Shown: positions 55,076 through 64,000 of the stretch, one piece after another | Layout of the letters: each line of letters opens with the position of its first letter | How positions within the stretch are numbered: position 1 is the stretch's first letter | DNA from: Porpolomopsis calyptriformis | Taxonomy: Eukaryota; Basidiomycota; Agaricomycetes; Agaricales; Hygrophoraceae | DNA length: 64,000 bases | Reading direction: 5' to 3' | Assembly: GCA_951640195.1 (NCBI GenBank) | Contig: OX621168.1 | Coordinates: 1-64,000, forward strand | Position numbers and translations under genes: made by a program | The notes under the pieces: model-generated | What the model was told of the DNA's origin: nothing | The model's database searches: none | The model's input: the letters and a program-made list of their open reading frames with translations, nothing else

Positions 55076-57173
55076 TCACAAGCCATATATAAACCAAGCA
55101 CTCCTATCGCCCAATCCTTCCTTCTCGCTTTCCCGAGTACTAATGGCCCTCGTCTCCGCCTTTTTCTTGTTTTGGGCATTGAGGTAAACCAGATTCAGCA
55201 CAGCGGCAACGACGGTAGCCGCAGAGAACACGATAAACGTGATTGTCGCTTTGGTGTATCGAGGGGGAGGTGATAAAGAGCCAAGGAGCCATGTCGCAAG
55301 GATCCCTCCGGAATTTGTCATGATGAAGCTAATGGCGATCGCAGTGGCGCGGCGAACATGTGGAGCCGTGTTGTTAGCGTTCCAAGCTGAGAGTGGCGGG
55401 GCGATACAGTAGGCACCAGGTAGGGAGAGAAAAAGAGAGCCGTACTTGACCGACTTGGAGGTGGTGCCTTGTAGATGCCGTTTTAGTCAATGCTCGTAAA
55501 GATAATCGGATAGTAAACCTGCCTAAGAATATAGAAAATCCGACGAGACTGCAGACCGCAAAGAATATCATGGTGTACCCTCGTGCACCGTATCTATCAG
55601 ATATAAATGCAGACGCGATGGATACTGGTCAAGATAAATGTCACAGTAGCGGATTAATTATTCATTTTGTGGACCACATTTTGTGATTGCTTACGGATGA
55701 AGGCTGTTGCAAAAGGCGGTACGCTCATGAGCTGCGCGCGTACGGGTGAAAAGTGGCCGAGTTCAGCTACTATGGTGGGTTCAAAGCTAAATTCATGAAT
55801 CGTGAGAAAGAGGAAGTGGAGAGAGGTGAAAGCCGAAAAGGCAAGCTCACTAGGCCATTGCATATACCAAAGTTCCTGTGAATTGGGAAGTAAGGGCACG
55901 GAACTCGCTATATCTCACGACAAAATCATACCCGCGAAAAAGCCAACCAAAGCCATAAGAATCACATGCGGGAGCATGAACGCTCGTCCGACTTCGACCC
56001 AGCTAAAGCGATCCCCTTCGGTTTCTTGGGACATGACTCCATCCTCTCGCAACCTCCTATTAACGAATTTTATTTCTTGTTCGGTCAAAAATACGGCCTC
56101 TGAAGGCGACCGTAGAGTGATAAAGAACGAAGCGAGTCCGAAAAGACAAGTGAAGATGCCCTCCTGAAATAAATGGTTCAATCTCAACGTCTGTGGGGCG
56201 GTGCAGAATGAGACTCACGAGGATGAAAATCCACGACCAACCAGGCTTCCCCTTAATTCCTTCCATGTTAATAATAGCAGCGGCGAGTAATCCTGAAAAT
56301 GCGCCGGAAAGGGAGGCAGAAGCGAAAAATATCGCAATCCTGAGCTGAAGGAGCCTTCGCGGGTAGAAACCAGATAGGTATAGGACAAGACCAGGGAAAA
56401 GACCACCTTGAGGGGAAATTGGTGAGTGGATGACGAGGGATGGGATGTCTCTTGATTGGGGGACTCACCTTCGAGGAGACCGAGGAAGAAACGACAGGCA
56501 AGAAGACCTTGATAACTGTGAATAACGCCTATCGGGACAATTATTCCGCATGACAAACACTGAATTAATTTGTGACATACCTTGCATTGTGCAAACTATT
56601 CCCCAAAGTGTCACCATGGTAGGGAGCATACGATCTGGTCCGACATACTGGCGTGACAAAGATTAGTTGGACGAAATTTTTAAAAAAAATGAAGAACTTC
56701 ACCTTCAAGAGCAAGTTGGAGGGCAACTCAGCAACGATGTATGGGCTAGGATATATATCAGCACAGATGAGAGAAGATTTATAATGTAGTTCTCACACAT
56801 AAGTCACGGTTAAGGCGATGCTGTACTGAACGACGAGGAGAGCCTAAGTGGAAATAACAAATTCGGATGGTTGGACAAGCTACCTCATGATTGGACATTT
56901 TCAAGGACTTTTGCATGCCCGCGATCCTAGCATTTCCAATGTTGCTGCGATCCTAGGGAGAACAGATCTCATTTCAGTGCTCTCTTCGTCGATGCACAAA
57001 TTAAGTGAAATAGTGACCAAAAACGACAGAAAATAAAACATGGCTGCGACGGGCAGGATCCTCCAGTCAAATTTGCGCCATATTGCGTTTTCCGGTGTTT
57101 CCAGTGTTTTATCCTCTATGACTCCTTCCTCGTGCTTGAGACTGGCCTTTTCAGAGTCGTTGGGAGAAGACAT
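55076..57173 (-). CDS. MFS transporter of the anion:cation symporter (Dal5-like) type
   Basis: ATG at 57173 starts MSSPNDSEKASLKHEEGVIE, a cytosolic N-terminus, followed by KFDWRILPVAAMFYFLSFL, ELPSNLLLKYVGPDRMLP, LACRFFLGLLEGG and further helices (GWSWIFILEGIFTCLFGLA, FMLPHVILMALVGFFAGMIL). The order D(R)xNIGNA, PSN and RFxLGxxEG is typical of the fungal allantoate/nicotinate permease group, about 480-500 residues with twelve helices. It probably imports an organic anion with protons at the plasma membrane. About nine introns of 50-60 nt interrupt it. The substrate cannot be read from sequence. Confidence 0.85.
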
Positions 57174-57600
57174 TTATGGGCAGCACTGGAGAGAGAAGTG
57201 AAGACTGTTAATTATCAAGACCCGAACGGCAGGTTGACCCACCTTGCTATTGGGCAGAAAGATAAGAGGATGGAGAGGGAAGCCCACACTTTTCGGGTGT
57301 TGACTGGTTGCCTTTAAATCTTCATGTTTCGAAGTCTTCGAATTTCTTTATTCGTTACCATATAAACTCCGAGAAGCAACGATGCTCGAAGTATTGATGT
57401 TGTGATTTACGGATCGGCCGGTCAAACCGTAATCGATTGACAGCAGCGGGCATACGCGTGGGCGTGATCGTCATTTGTTTTATAATAATTACCCCCGAGC
57501 GCGACTTAGGGGGTGACTTCTGATTTGATTTGGAGGTCGCGTTTGATTTGACTGAAAGAGTTTGATTTGACAGAGTGATCTTTCCACGTGACCAACCGTG
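57174..57600. promoter_or_regulatory. Divergent promoter region of the transporter and OB-fold genes
   Basis: About 430 bp. A cluster of TGATTTGA repeats lies at 57521-57572, and a CACGTG box at 57585-57590 sits just before the OB-fold gene start. No exon is seen. Confidence 0.4.
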
Positions 57601-58635
57601 ATGCGCTTTACAGTCTTTCTAGGCGCACCTCCATGCAGTGTTCTCCAACAAGATCCAACCTGGTATCATTGGCAGTCTGCTTCCTCGCTGTCATCACCGC
57701 CTTCGCCAAACGTGTCGATGCTTCCTCCATCCACCCTGGATGATGCCGGACAGCGGATTTCTCTTCTTTACCAGAACGTTCTTTTCGATCAAACTGATGA
57801 GCAGGATGATGAAGTAGAGGGGCAGAAGGGCTCCTGGCAGGGTACAATCTTTGTTTAAATCCGTCCATTCTGACAACAGCTGACCCCAGATTTCCTTACT
57901 AGAGCCGAACACATCAATATTGTCCCCTGTCGATACCTCAGTCTCACGTGTCCACTCTCTCAACGATTCCCTAGGTACCCAAGAATCTGTTTCTTTCAAC
58001 TACTCCGACACATCTTCTATCGCTCGTTTCCCCACCTTCGACCTCAGTTTACACTCCCTGACCTCTCTTTCCTCTCTCAACCTTAGCCCTCACAAAGGCT
58101 CGGAGCAACGAAAAGTCTCACTCTTGCTAGCCGCACTTGAAGTTGAGGGACCTGACATGGTCACAGTCAGGAAGGGCATTGATAAAGGTAAAGATATTTC
58201 GATCTTGAAAATGATCCTGGGCGATGAGGATGGCCAAGTGTGTAAAATGATCGCATGGAGAGAAGTTGCAGAAGCTTGGGGGGGCATGACAGACCAATCT
58301 CCGGCCATAAAGAGAGGGGACATCCTATTTATCAGCAGTAGGCTACCTCCCACTTCTCATCAGTTCTTCTTGTTGATCTTCTTCTTTCCTTGTATACAGA
58401 TGTGTTGGTTTCGTGCAATGTATCGACGTCAACCGCTGTCACTCTCACTGCCTCCCCTTACATGAAGTCAACCATGCAAATTTGCTACCGGACTTTGCCC
58501 TCTACTCGGGAGGACAACCGTCTCCGACCTGATCTGCGGCTGGGAGCAAGTGATGCTGCTGTTAAGAAGGTTGCAGCAGTTGTGGATTGGTTCGAGACAA
58601 TGGCTGGATTGCTCGTCCCAAACCGTCCACCATAA
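57601..58635 (+). CDS. OB-fold protein, possibly a single-strand DNA-binding factor
   Basis: ATG at 57601 (MRFTVFLGAPPCSVLQQD). After a Ser/Thr-rich region the core reads KVSLLLAALEVEGPDMVTV, ISILKMILGDEDGQVCKMIA and IKRGDILFIS, then after an intron VLVSCNVSTSTAVTLTASPY. This strand pattern, with a GD-box between strands and W/A after the second, is that of OB folds in the RPA/Shieldin-2 type of DNA-binding protein. The C-terminal helix carries KKVAAVVDWFETMAGLL. A role in DNA repair or telomere work is inference. Introns are near 57858-57895 and 58338-58400. Confidence 0.55.
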
Positions 58636-58907
58636 GGGGAGTTAAATATGACTTGCCGCAGGTTCATACTGAGCACCGGGACCCTATGGATATTCTCTCC
58701 AAACTTCACTGTTTATGTACAATGCAGGAGAAAAAAAATATAATGGTGTCATGATCTCAAGGACCAGGGCTAAAGCTTACTTCGCATATATATGCAACAA
58801 AGAGAGGTGAAGAACAAAAAAGAAAGGTTAACGGGTTAGGTAATATACGTCGAGACAACAATAAAGCGAAAGGAGGGTCTTGTCTTGTGTAAAGAATAAC
58901 CGACCTT
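58636..58907. other. 3' flank between convergent genes
   Basis: Short intergenic stretch downstream of the OB-fold gene and the PWWP gene; nothing recognised. Confidence 0.3.
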
Positions 58908-60525
58908 TCATGCCTCCGACATGGTGATGTCCCCTAACGTCCCATCGGGATTAGCGGGTTCGACGGCTGGTTCAGAAGCGTTAGTGGGGTGGGCTGAGTC
59001 GTCAGCATGGGCTGGGCGAGAATTAGTCGTAATCCAGATCCACGATTCAATCCAAAGCTCACCATCTCCATTCAAATCAATCGCCGCGGTACCATCCGTC
59101 ACGGCCTCATGGTCACCGCCTTCAGGTTTCATCCCATTGGCGGGTGCGTCAGCACCATTGGGCTTGTTGGAGCTCAGAATCTGGTGCCATTTGTCAACAA
59201 GGACTTTGGCTCGATCCCTGAATTTAAATTCATCATCTCGTGGGACCTTTTCAGGGCTGAGTGCAGCTATGTGACGCATGACTTTGCCTATCTTTGAGAA
59301 CTGAAATACGGAGCGTCAGGCGGAAATTTTGCCATAAGACGGGAGATTGTGTCTGAGCCAACCCGACGTTGAATTTTGAATACGCACAGACAAATATTGA
59401 ATGGTCATCTCGGTGTAGTTCTCGACTGTGGTGAAGAGGACGTCCAACGTAGGCATATCCTAAAGTGACAAACAGTTAGCTGCGAACGCTATGGTGGGGA
59501 AGGAAATTATGTGACCTCTTCTTTAGGCAAGTTCTTGTTGCTCAAAAAGGTCTTCTGGAGCTTATGACGCCAATCGCGCACCTTCATTGCCTCGGGATCC
59601 TTTGACATCCGAGCTGCAAAGATTCGATTATGGGCATGGAAATTCGACGTTTGGATCAGGAGCCATAAGCTTACCCTCGTCGTCTTCATCCCTCTCACGC
59701 TTTGCTTTTTTTGTCGGAGGCGGAGAGGACTTGCTAGGGCCGGCGTCGTCCCCTTCCGCTTGATCACCGTCATCTTCCGATTCCACCATAGCCTTGGATT
59801 TGCCTCCGTTCTTTTTGCCCCTCGTACTTCCAGACTTTTTCCTACCAGAGGGTTCGGCGGACCCTTTCTTCTTGTTTCTCACCTTGACCTTGGCAGAGGA
59901 GAGCTCGGATTCCCGTTTCCTTTTCTTTGATTTGGAATGTTTCTTCTCGTTTATTTCGTCGTCGTCCTCGCTATCGAGCTGGTCTATTTCTGCATCGGCT
60001 TCAGCTTCGCCGGCTTCGAATCCGGCAGCATCACGCTCTTCTTCCCATTTCTTGGGATCAAGAGCAATGCGATAACCTGTGAGAAGATCTCCGGATCGTT
60101 TGTATGGCTCACTGATGTAAGCTTCGATTTCGTGCGTCTGTAGCTTGGATATATCTTTTGGAACCAGCCAAGCGCTGGAGAAGTGGCGATCAAGGTTTCA
60201 GACTAAAATATACGGAGAAGGAGAATTCAAGACGCACTAGTCACCGGCAGGGAAAAACCTGACGCAGTAGAATGCGGTCTTTTTGCTCCCGGGCCGCTCT
60301 TTTGAGACACCAGGTGGTACGCTTTCAGGATCAACAATCTAGTATGCCACAGAAGAAAGCATGGAGGGAGTGATCAGTGTTTGAGAATCCGCGTCGAAAC
60401 TCATATTGAATACTAAGACTGACCATGCCAGGCCATGGCGGATAACCGCGTACTTTTGCAAGTACGATATCGCGAATTTCGTAAGAAGATTCCTCCTTTT
60501 GAGGTCTTGCGACTTTCTTGTTCAT
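58908..60525 (-). CDS. PWWP-domain chromatin protein
   Basis: ATG at 60525 gives MNKKVARPQKEESSYEIRDI and then VLAKVRGYPPWPGMV, the PWWP motif as PPWPGMV. PWWP domains read methylated H3K36. The domain continues in later exons (TAFYCVRFFPAGDYAWL). A basic, acidic and Ser-rich middle (KKRKRESELSSAKVKVRNKK) follows, then a helical C-terminal segment WRHKLQKTFLSNK, DMPTLDVLFTTVENYTEMT and FSKIGKVMRHIAAL that resembles the integrase-binding / TFIIS-N-like domain of LEDGF-type proteins. Such proteins couple transcription to histone marks. It ends GDITMSEA at 58908. About six introns. Confidence 0.82.
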
Positions 60526-60833
60526 GATTGGACTGGACGCGCAGGAACGAGAAAATCGAGAAATGGAGAGCGCGGCAGTGGATGTTTGGTTGACTGCACC
60601 AACTCAAAGTTCCGCGCGGCAATTTCCGGTGGTCACGACCTCTTTTTTTTTGGGCCCGTGCACGAACAAAAGCAGCGGTACTGACATGAAAGAAAGAAAG
60701 ACTACAGCCGGGGGGCGTGGAGGGCGAGGACTGGTCTAGAGCAAGCTCAAGGGGGGGAGGGGGAGATCAAATTTGTAAAATAATCCAGAGTTCAAATTGA
60801 GGAGCTTGTAAAACTGCAAATATTTTCCATCTT

Positions 60834-61460
60834 TTACAACATTGGAGTCTGCGTGCGGGGAACGGGGTGGTCCGTAACGCGGCCGACAATGTTGTATCGT
60901 CTCCTGGCAGCCGGAAATTCGATCAGTCACTTGCCCGTGCAGATTCAGTGGGCGGAGAACGCACGAGAAAAAGTCATGCCAATCGTTCAACACCTTCATA
61001 TCGCCTTCCGATAGCCCACTGTAATCCGCGAGGGCATGCCCTGGATCGAGACTGGACATCCCTAACCCCTTCGAACCGTCCTTCCCCGCGAAGACACCGT
61101 ACGATTTTCCCGGCCCGTAGACATCCCTCTTGGCTGAGACATCGAAAACGGTGCCTGCGAGAACAGCAGTGTAAACAAGAGCGTGATGAGGGCGGGTATC
61201 GCACCTTTAATAGAGACATAGATTGGCTTCGACGGATCCGATCCGTCGAACTCTTTCAGCTCGGCGAGAGTGAACGGGTGATCAAGTGGTGGTGATAGAT
61301 CGTCGCGAGGGGATTGCATGATGTTTTGAACCGGTTTGGGATCTTCGGTGGGTGTGGTTTGGGGTGGGGAAGTTGTCGCAGCAGAGGTTGAATAGCGATA
61401 GAAGAGAAAGGCGACGGGGAGTGCGATGGCGAGAACGTAAATCACGGGCGGTGAGAACAT
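60834..61460 (-). CDS. DAP1: Dap1-like haem protein (MAPR, cytochrome b5 fold)
   Basis: ATG at 61460 gives MFSPPVIYVLAIALPVAFLF, one N-terminal membrane helix, then the MAPR domain: HPFTLAELKEFDGSDPSKPI, YVSIKG, spliced to VFDVSAKRDVYGPGKSYGVF and AGKDGSKGLG, ending DWHDFFSRRYNIVGRV. Dap1 binds haem through a tyrosine (in YGPGKSY) and supports cytochrome P450 enzymes of sterol synthesis. An ATG further upstream (MPPGG) is possible. The last intron at about 60899-60958 separates FFS from RRYNIV. It is divergent from PAC1 by only 79 bp. Confidence 0.83.
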
Positions 61461-61539
61461 GGTGGCGCCCCCCGGTGGCATGAACGGTATACTGTGTTGC
61501 AGTGTTGAAATTTGAACCAACTCAAGTACCATCACCAAG
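61461..61539. promoter_or_regulatory. 79-bp divergent gap between the MAPR and PAC1 start codons
   Basis: Start codons at 61460 (minus) and 61540 (plus). The shared control region is short; no known motif stands out. Confidence 0.45.
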
Positions 61540-63267
61540 ATGTCCACTCTCACAGAACGCCAAAGGAATGACCTGTTCGTTAGATTCTCTTCATCCCAAT
61601 AATTTACACCAATCACCCTCTGCAGAGACAAGGCGGTTTTGAACTATTTACAAGCTAGAAACCTCCTTCAATCTGCAGCAGCATTCAAGCAAGAGGTCGG
61701 TTTTGATCCTCCGCTAGATCCGAAACTGGACGGTCTCTTGGAGAAGAAGTGGACTGCAGTAATTCGTTTACAGAAGAAGGTAACGCGTCAGTTATCCTCT
61801 GCCGACCACGAATCACGCCCTGACCGGCGTGGTCATTACGTTCCAGATCTTAGACCTCGAAAGTCAAGTTTCATCACTACAGGACGAGATTCGCACCACC
61901 CCCGCCGGACGCAATCCCTCTGCGGTCGACTGGGTTCCGAAAGGCCCAGCTAGACATACTTTTTCAGGTCACCGCTCTCCCATCACACGCGTTGCTTTCC
62001 ACCCTGTGTTCTCCTTGATTGCCACAGCCAGCGAAGATTCCACAATCAAGATATGGGACTGGGAGACCGGAGAATTCGAGCGTACGCTCAAGGGTCACAC
62101 AAAAGAAGTAAAAGATGTCGACTTCGATGCTAGGGGGACCCGTCTCGGTAGGTTCAGTGCTCCCATCTACCTTCTTGATCTCATCTCATCAATCCCCATC
62201 CAATTTTTGGGGGGGGTTGTATATCTTCCTTTAGTATCGGCCTCCTCTGACCTAACCATCAGGCTTTGGGAAACAGAAGTGTGGGAAACAGCAGGGTACA
62301 GTGGCCAGTCACTATATGGTCATGACCATACCATCTCTTGTGCACGGTTTGTCGGGAATGGCGACTTTATTGTGAGCGCTAGCCGAGATAAAACTATTAA
62401 AGTTTGGGAAGTCGCTACAAAGTATGTCAACTTCCTATTTTCTTACCCTGTCCTCGCCCCTTCCTCAATCAACTCGGAAGATTTTGCCTCAAGACTATCC
62501 TTGCCCACGACGACTGGGTGCGATACGTTGTTCCATCACACGATGGCCGTTGGCTAGCTAGCTGCTCGAATGATCATGTGCGAACTACTCTGCAGCCTAT
62601 GTCAACGAGAGGTTCACGACACGCTTGCAGACAGCTCGCATATGGGAATACAAAACCGGAAACATGAAGTCAGAGCTTCGTGGACACGATCGCCAAGTGG
62701 AAATCGTCGAATTCGCCCCAGTCAACTCATATCCTTACATTCGCACATTGATTGGCTCCACAGTATGTGTTGAATAACTCACTCCCGCAGACATCGACTA
62801 TTGACTGGCTTGCCCCGGCCTTGTAGGAAACCACGCAAGAGGTCGGCGCATATCTCGTGAGTGGCGCCCGAGACAAACTCATCATGCTCTGGGAATCACA
62901 ATCAGGGCGACACGTAAAAACCTTTGTACGTCCCCTTCCCCCGTCTCCTATCCAAAACTTCAACTTGATCACGATCTCTCAGACCGGGCACGATGGCTGG
63001 ATACGAGGGTTCGTGTTTCACCCTTCGGGCAAATTTATGATATCTGTTTCGGACGACAAGTCCATGCGGGTGTGGGACCTGGAGTCGGGCCGATGTACGA
63101 GGACAATCCAGGCGCACGCACACTTTGTATCATGTATAGCGTGGGCACCCGCATCCGAACGAGGAAATTCAGGAAATAATGCGGTGGGGCCGGTAACGCA
63201 GGCAAAACCTGTCAATGTACTGGCCACGGGAGGCATTGACCGTCTTGTAAAGATCTGGACACCGTAA
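61540..63267 (+). CDS. PAC1: LIS1 homologue PAC1 (dynein regulator)
   Basis: A tiny first exon ([12 protein letters not shown]) splices at about 61578-61624 to the LisH motif [20 protein letters not shown], then [13 protein letters not shown] and a coiled coil [15 protein letters not shown]. The C-terminus is a WD40 propeller: [111 protein letters not shown] and LVKIWTP at 63267. LIS1/PAC1 binds dynein at the cell cortex and microtubule plus ends and moves nuclei in hyphae. Introns at about 62148-62240, 62425-62490, 62585-62640 and others. Confidence 0.93.
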
Positions 63268-63764
63268 TATGGTATCTTAGAGGATCATCCTCTGTTTATA
63301 TGTAACAACTCTCGCTTTCTAATGCTCATTGTATATGTTGAAACTTCCCCAACTGAGTTAAAGCGTTTTGCCACATACGGAGTTCATAGTATTTGAACAC
63401 AGTCCAGTAATTAAGTACGGGAATCCTATGGGTAGAAAAAAAAAAAAATCACACTGTGGGCCGCTCACGGGAGGACTTTTGGATATAGGTGAATCGACAG
63501 ATAACCGAATAGTAGTGAATAAGGATGGTGATCGGGAAAATGGAATGAAAAATACATGCGATTACAAGAAAATGAACATAGGAGGAAGAAGAGATAGGAG
63601 GTGCCGGTACGTACGTAGTAAGGGAAGAGATCCAAAAATGCGGAGTGAGTTGAAGTACGAGGATAGGTGCGCGGCATGCGAAACATAGGCTGAGCGATGA
63701 ACAATCGGAGGGTGGGTTGAAAATGGTGCGAACGCACAGACAGATACTAGAACAATAATAACGA
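63268..63764. other. Intergenic between convergent genes
   Basis: About 500 bp between PAC1 and the G-alpha gene, including an A tract at about 63437-63449. Reading frames here look like chance. Confidence 0.4.
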
Positions 63765-64000
63765 TCACAGGAGTCCACATTCCCGCAGATGCAATTGCAG
63801 GAGGATGTCCTGGATGGCGCTCAGAACGACTGAATTGATCGAATCAGGTCCTCGTCTGGCAATAAAATGAAGAGAACGTACACTTTATTTGTTGTGTATC
63901 TGTTGCGCATGTATAGTGTGCATAAATCTGCTTAGTAGCAGCGCTCTGATTAAGCGAGACGAAGCGGTGAAGAAGGAAGTCGCAAGCGGCATCGTAATTA
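63765..64000 (-). CDS. G-protein alpha subunit, C-terminal end only
   Basis: The window catches the last part of the gene, which continues beyond base 64000. The minus strand reads NYDAACDFLLHRFVSLNQS, then KQIYAHYTCATDTQQIK, spliced across an intron at about 63830-63884 (GTACGT donor) to FVLSAIQDILLQLHLRECGL and a TGA at 63765. TCATDT is the G5 guanine-binding loop and the ending CGLL, with a Cys four residues from the end, is the receptor-contacting tail of Gi-like fungal G-alpha subunits. In basidiomycetes these transmit pheromone or nutrient signals; which paralogue this is cannot be told. Confidence 0.9.

Noticed and set aside
63449..63778. Minus-strand frames rich in Cys and Ser downstream of the G-alpha gene
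   Set aside because: They overlap the G-alpha stop and an A/T tract, and show no family motif.
1..64000. tRNA, rRNA or CRISPR features
   Set aside because: No cloverleaf-like T-arm with matching acceptor stem and no spaced direct repeats were found by eye; a tRNAscan run would settle the tRNA question.

Overview
The window is genomic DNA of a filamentous basidiomycete, most likely an Agaricomycete. Genes are compact and split by many short GT-AG introns (roughly 45-70 nt), neighbours are often divergent with very short shared promoters, and the gene set is typical of mushroom-forming fungi: Zn2Cys6 regulator, Sec2, Trs65, NIMA kinase, Bcs1-like AAA protein, a small 7-TM-type membrane protein, and the end of a G-alpha subunit. 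All calls come from reading the sequence; no database search was possible, and exon borders marked approximate are hand-placed.

The window has two halves. Positions 1 to about 26,000 form an accessory, repeat-rich and partly AT-rich island. It holds a Ulp1-type (C48) protease gene cut by the left edge, a convergent AT-hook gene, a head-to-head inverted duplication of an F-box gene with a Ty1/copia RNase H relic in its spacer, three diverged members of an unnamed protein family (conserved core WAVR..HSFGHS), one of them apparently joined to a JmjC domain, a sirtuin, a BAH plus PHD-like protein, and a very large unknown protein divergent from it. The island ends in about 11 copies of a 141-151 bp tandem repeat and then an inverted CTTGAAGTA/TACTTCAAG minisatellite.

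Positions 26,000 to 64,000 are a conserved housekeeping block: nimA-type kinase, succinate/fumarate carrier, Bcs1-like AAA ATPase, sorting nexin 3, Trs65, dihydrofolate reductase, mitochondrial bL36, Sec2, COG3, an uncharacterised membrane protein, a Zn2Cys6 transcription factor, a 7-TM-type protein, an anion:cation symporter, an OB-fold protein, a PWWP protein, a MAPR/Dap1 haem protein, the LIS1 homologue PAC1, and the 3' end of a G-alpha gene. Several act in membrane traffic (Trs65, Sec2, COG3, Snx3), although no operon-like logic is implied.

The strongest candidate for something undescribed is the stretch from 8.4 to 23.1 kb, where proteins with chromatin-type domains (JmjC, Sir2, BAH-PHD) sit beside a large nuclear-looking protein of unknown function and a local protein family, next to a near-nucleosome-length tandem repeat. 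Several of these genes carry possible lesions (an in-frame stop at 21,273 and an unresolved segment near 11,800-12,050), so decay is a real alternative.
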